Source of the DNA: an uncultured Oscillospiraceae bacterium
GTDB taxonomy: Bacteria; Bacillota; Clostridia; Oscillospirales; Oscillospiraceae
Reading direction: 5' to 3'
Assembly: GCA_947627325.1 (NCBI GenBank)
Contig: CANQVO010000011.1
Span: 1-64,000 of the forward strand
DNA length: 64,000 nucleotides
Part shown: piece after piece, positions 61,420 to 64,000 of the stretch
Layout of the letters: each line of letters starts with the position of its first letter
How positions within the stretch are numbered: the first letter of the stretch is position 1
The notes under the pieces: model-generated
What the model saw: only the letters and a program-made list of their open reading frames with translations
Told to the model about the DNA's origin: nothing
Databases searched by the model: none
Position numbers and translations under genes: made by a program

Positions 61420-63561
61420 ATGGGGAAGGTGAAGCGGATCCGCCCGGTCCTGCAGATGGAGGCCACGGAGTGCGGCGCGGCGTCTCTGTCCATGGTCCTG
61501 GGCTACTACGGGAAGACCGTGACGCTGGAGGAGCTCCGGCGGGAGTGCGGCGTGTCCCGCAACGGCGTGAACGCCAAGAACATCGTCAAGGCCGCGCGGT
61601 TCCACGGGCTGGAGGCGCGGGCGGTGCGCGTCGGCCTCCAGGGGGCCAGAAAGCTCCAGACCCCGGCCATCCTCCACTGGAACATGGACCACTTCCTGGT
61701 GCTGTGCGGCTTTGACCGCAAGGGCGCCGTGCTGGCCGACCCCGCCCATGGCCTGCGCCGGGTGTCTCTGGAGGAGTTCTCCCGGTCCTTCACCGGCATC
61801 GCCCTCCAGTTCACCCCCGCCCCGGACTTTCAGCGGGACCGGGGCGGCGGGGCGGGCCGGGGCCACATCCGCGCCGTGGTGGGCGCCTTTCTCCCCTACG
61901 GGTTCTATTTCATGCTCCTGGAGCTGTGCGCTCTGCTGGGCGGGGCGGCGGTCCTGTTTTTGAACCGGGTCTACATCGACAAGGTCCTCATCGGCGACAG
62001 TCTCCCCCTCCTCCGCCCCGTCCTGGGGGTCCTGCTGTGCGCGGGCCTGATCGCGGCGGCGGCCATGGCGCTGGAGGAGTCCATCCGCCATCGGATCGGC
62101 CGGCGGCTCAATTTGCGGATCAACGCCACCCTGTTCCACCATCTGCTCCGCCTGCCCATGGAATTTTTCGCCCAGCGCTCCAGCGGCGACCTGGCCAACC
62201 GCCAGGACGCCAGTATGCGGATGGGCGAGGGGCTGGCCCGCCTGCTCACCCCCATCCCGGGCTACGTCATGCAGGTGGCGGCGTATCTGGTCCTGCTGGC
62301 CGTCTTCGACCTCCACGTGGCCCTGATCGGCGTCCTCTGCGCCGCCCTCAACGTCTGGGCGGTGGTGGCCACCGCGGGGCGGTACGAGGAGCAGTCCCGG
62401 GCGTACAGCCGGGACCTGGGCGTATTGCAGGCGGACGTCTCCCGGACGGTGGACACGGTGGAGACCATCAAGGCCTGCGGCGCGGAGGACGCGGCCTTCG
62501 CCCGGCTGATGTCCACGGGGGCCCAGGCCCTGAACACCCGCACGGCGATGGAGCGGACCGGCGCGCGGGCCGACAGCCTGTTCTCCTTCCTGAACGCCCT
62601 GGGGGCGGGGGTGGTGCTGCTGGCCGGGGTGTGGAAGATCCTGGCCGGACAGCTGACCACCGGCACCCTCATCGCCCTCCAGGCGCTGGTGGCCGCCATG
62701 CTGGCCCCCCTGGGGGACGCCGTCCACGCCGGGCTGGACCTCCAGACCCTCAAAAGCGAGACGGCCCGGGTCGACGACGTGATGCGCTACGCCCAGGACG
62801 ACCGCTTTCTCCAAGACGGCGACGACCACTCCGAGGAGATGGACGGGGACGTGACCCTGTCCGACCTGCGCTTTGGCTACGCCCCGCTGGATCCCCCGCT
62901 CCTGGAGCACTTTGACCTCACCATCCCCCAGGGCGGCTGTGTAGCCATCACCGGGGGGAGCGGCAGCGGCAAATCCACCGTGGCCAAGCTCCTGGCGGGG
63001 CTCTACCGGGAGGACGAGGGCCTGGTGCGCTTTGGCCAGGCGCCCCGGGGGAGCATCGACCGCTCCGTTTTCTACTCCAAAGTCGCCCTGGTGAGCCAGG
63101 AGGTCCGGCTGTTTGAGGGCACGGTTCTGGACAACATCACCATGTGGGACGACGCCATCCCCTACGACGCGGTGGTGGCGGCGGCCAAGGCCGCCTGCAT
63201 CCACGACGACATCGTCCGCCGCCGGGACGGCTACCGGGAGCGGGTCAGCGAGAACGGCCGGAACTTCTCCGGCGGCCAGCGCCAGCGCATCGCCCTGGCC
63301 CGCGCCCTGGTGAAAAAGCCCAGCGTCCTCATTTTGGACGAGGCCACCTCCGCCCTGGACGCCGACACCGAGGCCCAGGTCATGGCGGGGATCGCCGCTT
63401 TGGGGATCACCCGGGTGGTGGTGGCCCACCGGCTCTCCGCCATTGTGGACAGCGACGAGATCCTGGTGATGGACCACGGCAAGATCGTCCAGCGGGGGAC
63501 CCACGAGACGCTGGCGCGGCAGGACGGCCCATACGGCGCTTTGATAAGGAGCGGGGAATAA
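61420..63561 (+). CDS. NHLM-type ABC transporter with C39 peptidase (ABC1)
   Basis: A 713-residue exporter that cleaves and exports leader peptides (TIGR03796-like). Residues 1-130 are a C39 peptidase: LQMEATECGAASLSMVLGYYG (catalytic Cys 20) and WNMDHFLVLCGF (His), with D in ADPAHG. Six membrane helices follow (about 165-440), then the ATPase: GGSGSGKST, FSGGQRQRIALARAL and VLILDEATSALD. The peptidase cuts after a double-glycine-type leader. No precursor peptide is in the window. Confidence 0.94.
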   Translation: MGKVKRIRPVLQMEATECGAASLSMVLGYYGKTVTLEELRRECGVSRNGVNAKNIVKAARFHGLEARAVRVGLQGARKLQTPAILHWNMDHFLVLCGFDRKGAVLADPAHGLRRVSLEEFSRSFTGIALQFTPAPDFQRDRGGGAGRGHIRAVVGAFLPYGFYFMLLELCALLGGAAVLFLNRVYIDKVLIGDSLPLLRPVLGVLLCAGLIAAAAMALEESIRHRIGRRLNLRINATLFHHLLRLPMEFFAQRSSGDLANRQDASMRMGEGLARLLTPIPGYVMQVAAYLVLLAVFDLHVALIGVLCAALNVWAVVATAGRYEEQSRAYSRDLGVLQADVSRTVDTVETIKACGAEDAAFARLMSTGAQALNTRTAMERTGARADSLFSFLNALGAGVVLLAGVWKILAGQLTTGTLIALQALVAAMLAPLGDAVHAGLDLQTLKSETARVDDVMRYAQDDRFLQDGDDHSEEMDGDVTLSDLRFGYAPLDPPLLEHFDLTIPQGGCVAITGGSGSGKSTVAKLLAGLYREDEGLVRFGQAPRGSIDRSVFYSKVALVSQEVRLFEGTVLDNITMWDDAIPYDAVVAAAKAACIHDDIVRRRDGYRERVSENGRNFSGGQRQRIALARALVKKPSVLILDEATSALDADTEAQVMAGIAALGITRVVVAHRLSAIVDSDEILVMDHGKIVQRGTHETLARQDGPYGALIRSGE

Positions 63562-64000
63562 ATGCCACAGATCACCTCGGAAAATCAGCGCGTACAAGAG
63601 AAGAACCAGGAGGCCAAGCGGCAGGCGTATCAGGCGATGCGCTCCGTTCTGGACGACCGGGCGGACTACGACGGGCTCAACGCGGTGCTCCGCTTTTTGG
63701 GGGAGAAGGGCCGGGTGGACCCGCGCCTCCCCCTGGCCCAACAACTGCGGCACATCGAGGCCGCCTTCGCCATCCAGGTCCGGTACATCAAGCTGGACGC
63801 GGACTGGTATCGGACCGCGGCTATCCCCATGCTGGTCAAGACGGTCCAGGGCGGCTGGGTGGCGGTCATCCCCAAGTCGGACGGCCGGTGCCAGTGGGTG
63901 GAGCGGGGCCGGGCCACCGTGGTGACCGGCAAGAACGCCGCCCGCTTCACCGGCGACGCCATGTGCTTCTACAAGGGCTGGAAGCGGGGCGCCGTCTCCC
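63562..64000 (+). CDS. NHLM-type second ABC transporter (ABC2), partial
   Basis: The first 146 codons of the next gene, running off the right edge. The start ATG follows directly on the stop of ABC1. The N-terminal part (LAQQLRHIEAAFAIQVRYIKLDADWYRTAAIPMLV...) and the pattern VAVIPKSDGRCQWVERG match the NHLM ABC2 family (TIGR03797), which have a cytoplasmic N-terminal region before the transporter. The membrane and ATPase domains lie outside the window. Confidence 0.8.
   Translation, partial: MPQITSENQRVQEKNQEAKRQAYQAMRSVLDDRADYDGLNAVLRFLGEKGRVDPRLPLAQQLRHIEAAFAIQVRYIKLDADWYRTAAIPMLVKTVQGGWVAVIPKSDGRCQWVERGRATVVTGKNAARFTGDAMCFYKGWKRGAVS

Overview
The window is GC-rich chromosomal DNA of a Gram-positive anaerobe, most likely a gut Oscillospiraceae/Oscillospirales member (Flavonifractor, Lawsonibacter or Pseudoflavonifractor-like). 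This assignment is inferred from SLH-anchored surface proteins, a CarD-IspD-IspF cluster, HrcA/CIRCE heat-shock control, DUF4358 lipoproteins and Clostridia-type promoters (TTGCAA or TTGACA, 17 bp spacer, TATNAT). No taxonomic marker gene is present, so the genus is not proven.

Layout. 1-680 is conspicuously AT-rich and ends at a tRNA-Gly(CCC), probably the flank of an integrated element. 0.9-4.5 kb holds a two-gene operon: an ATP-grasp ligase and a MurE-like ligase fused to acetylglutamate kinase. 4.7-15.6 kb is largely housekeeping: GNAT, clpB with CIRCE, an aminotransferase, DUF2461, a polysaccharide deacetylase, carD-ispD-ispF and gdhA. 16-20 kb has udk and an exopolysaccharide O-acetylation locus (DUF4358 lipoprotein, MBOAT, DHHW protein). 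20.9-26.4 kb has wall hydrolases, ilvD and a mutarotase-like protein. 26.5-32.2 kb is one giant SLH surface protein. 32.3-38.6 kb carries YdcF, two Gfo/Idh oxidoreductases, an SGNH hydrolase, a second DUF4358 lipoprotein and a GT39-like membrane protein.

38.7-46.5 kb and 57.7-64 kb are the most unusual parts. The first has an amino-acid ABC transporter, a putative anti-sigma-like ATPase, a lone STAS protein, two tandem STAS-kinase fusions and a lipoprotein tyrosine phosphatase. The second has a methyltransferase-STAS fusion followed by an NHLM-type peptide export operon that runs off the window. Together they suggest a partner-switching (STAS) module whose phosphorylatable domains are fused directly to enzymes. 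Between them lie a frameshifted SLH papain-like protease, a MarR-MMPL-GLUG surface operon, and hsp20 with a second CIRCE.

A second theme is structural DNA. Three ~0.8-kb composite elements and one collapsed copy, each with large inverted arms made of hairpins with compensatory changes and a central bidirectional terminator in the full copies, all sit between convergent genes (5.2-6.1, 13.4-14.2, 20.0-20.9 and 56.15-56.3 kb). A different multibranched structure sits in a fifth convergent gap at 46.5 kb.
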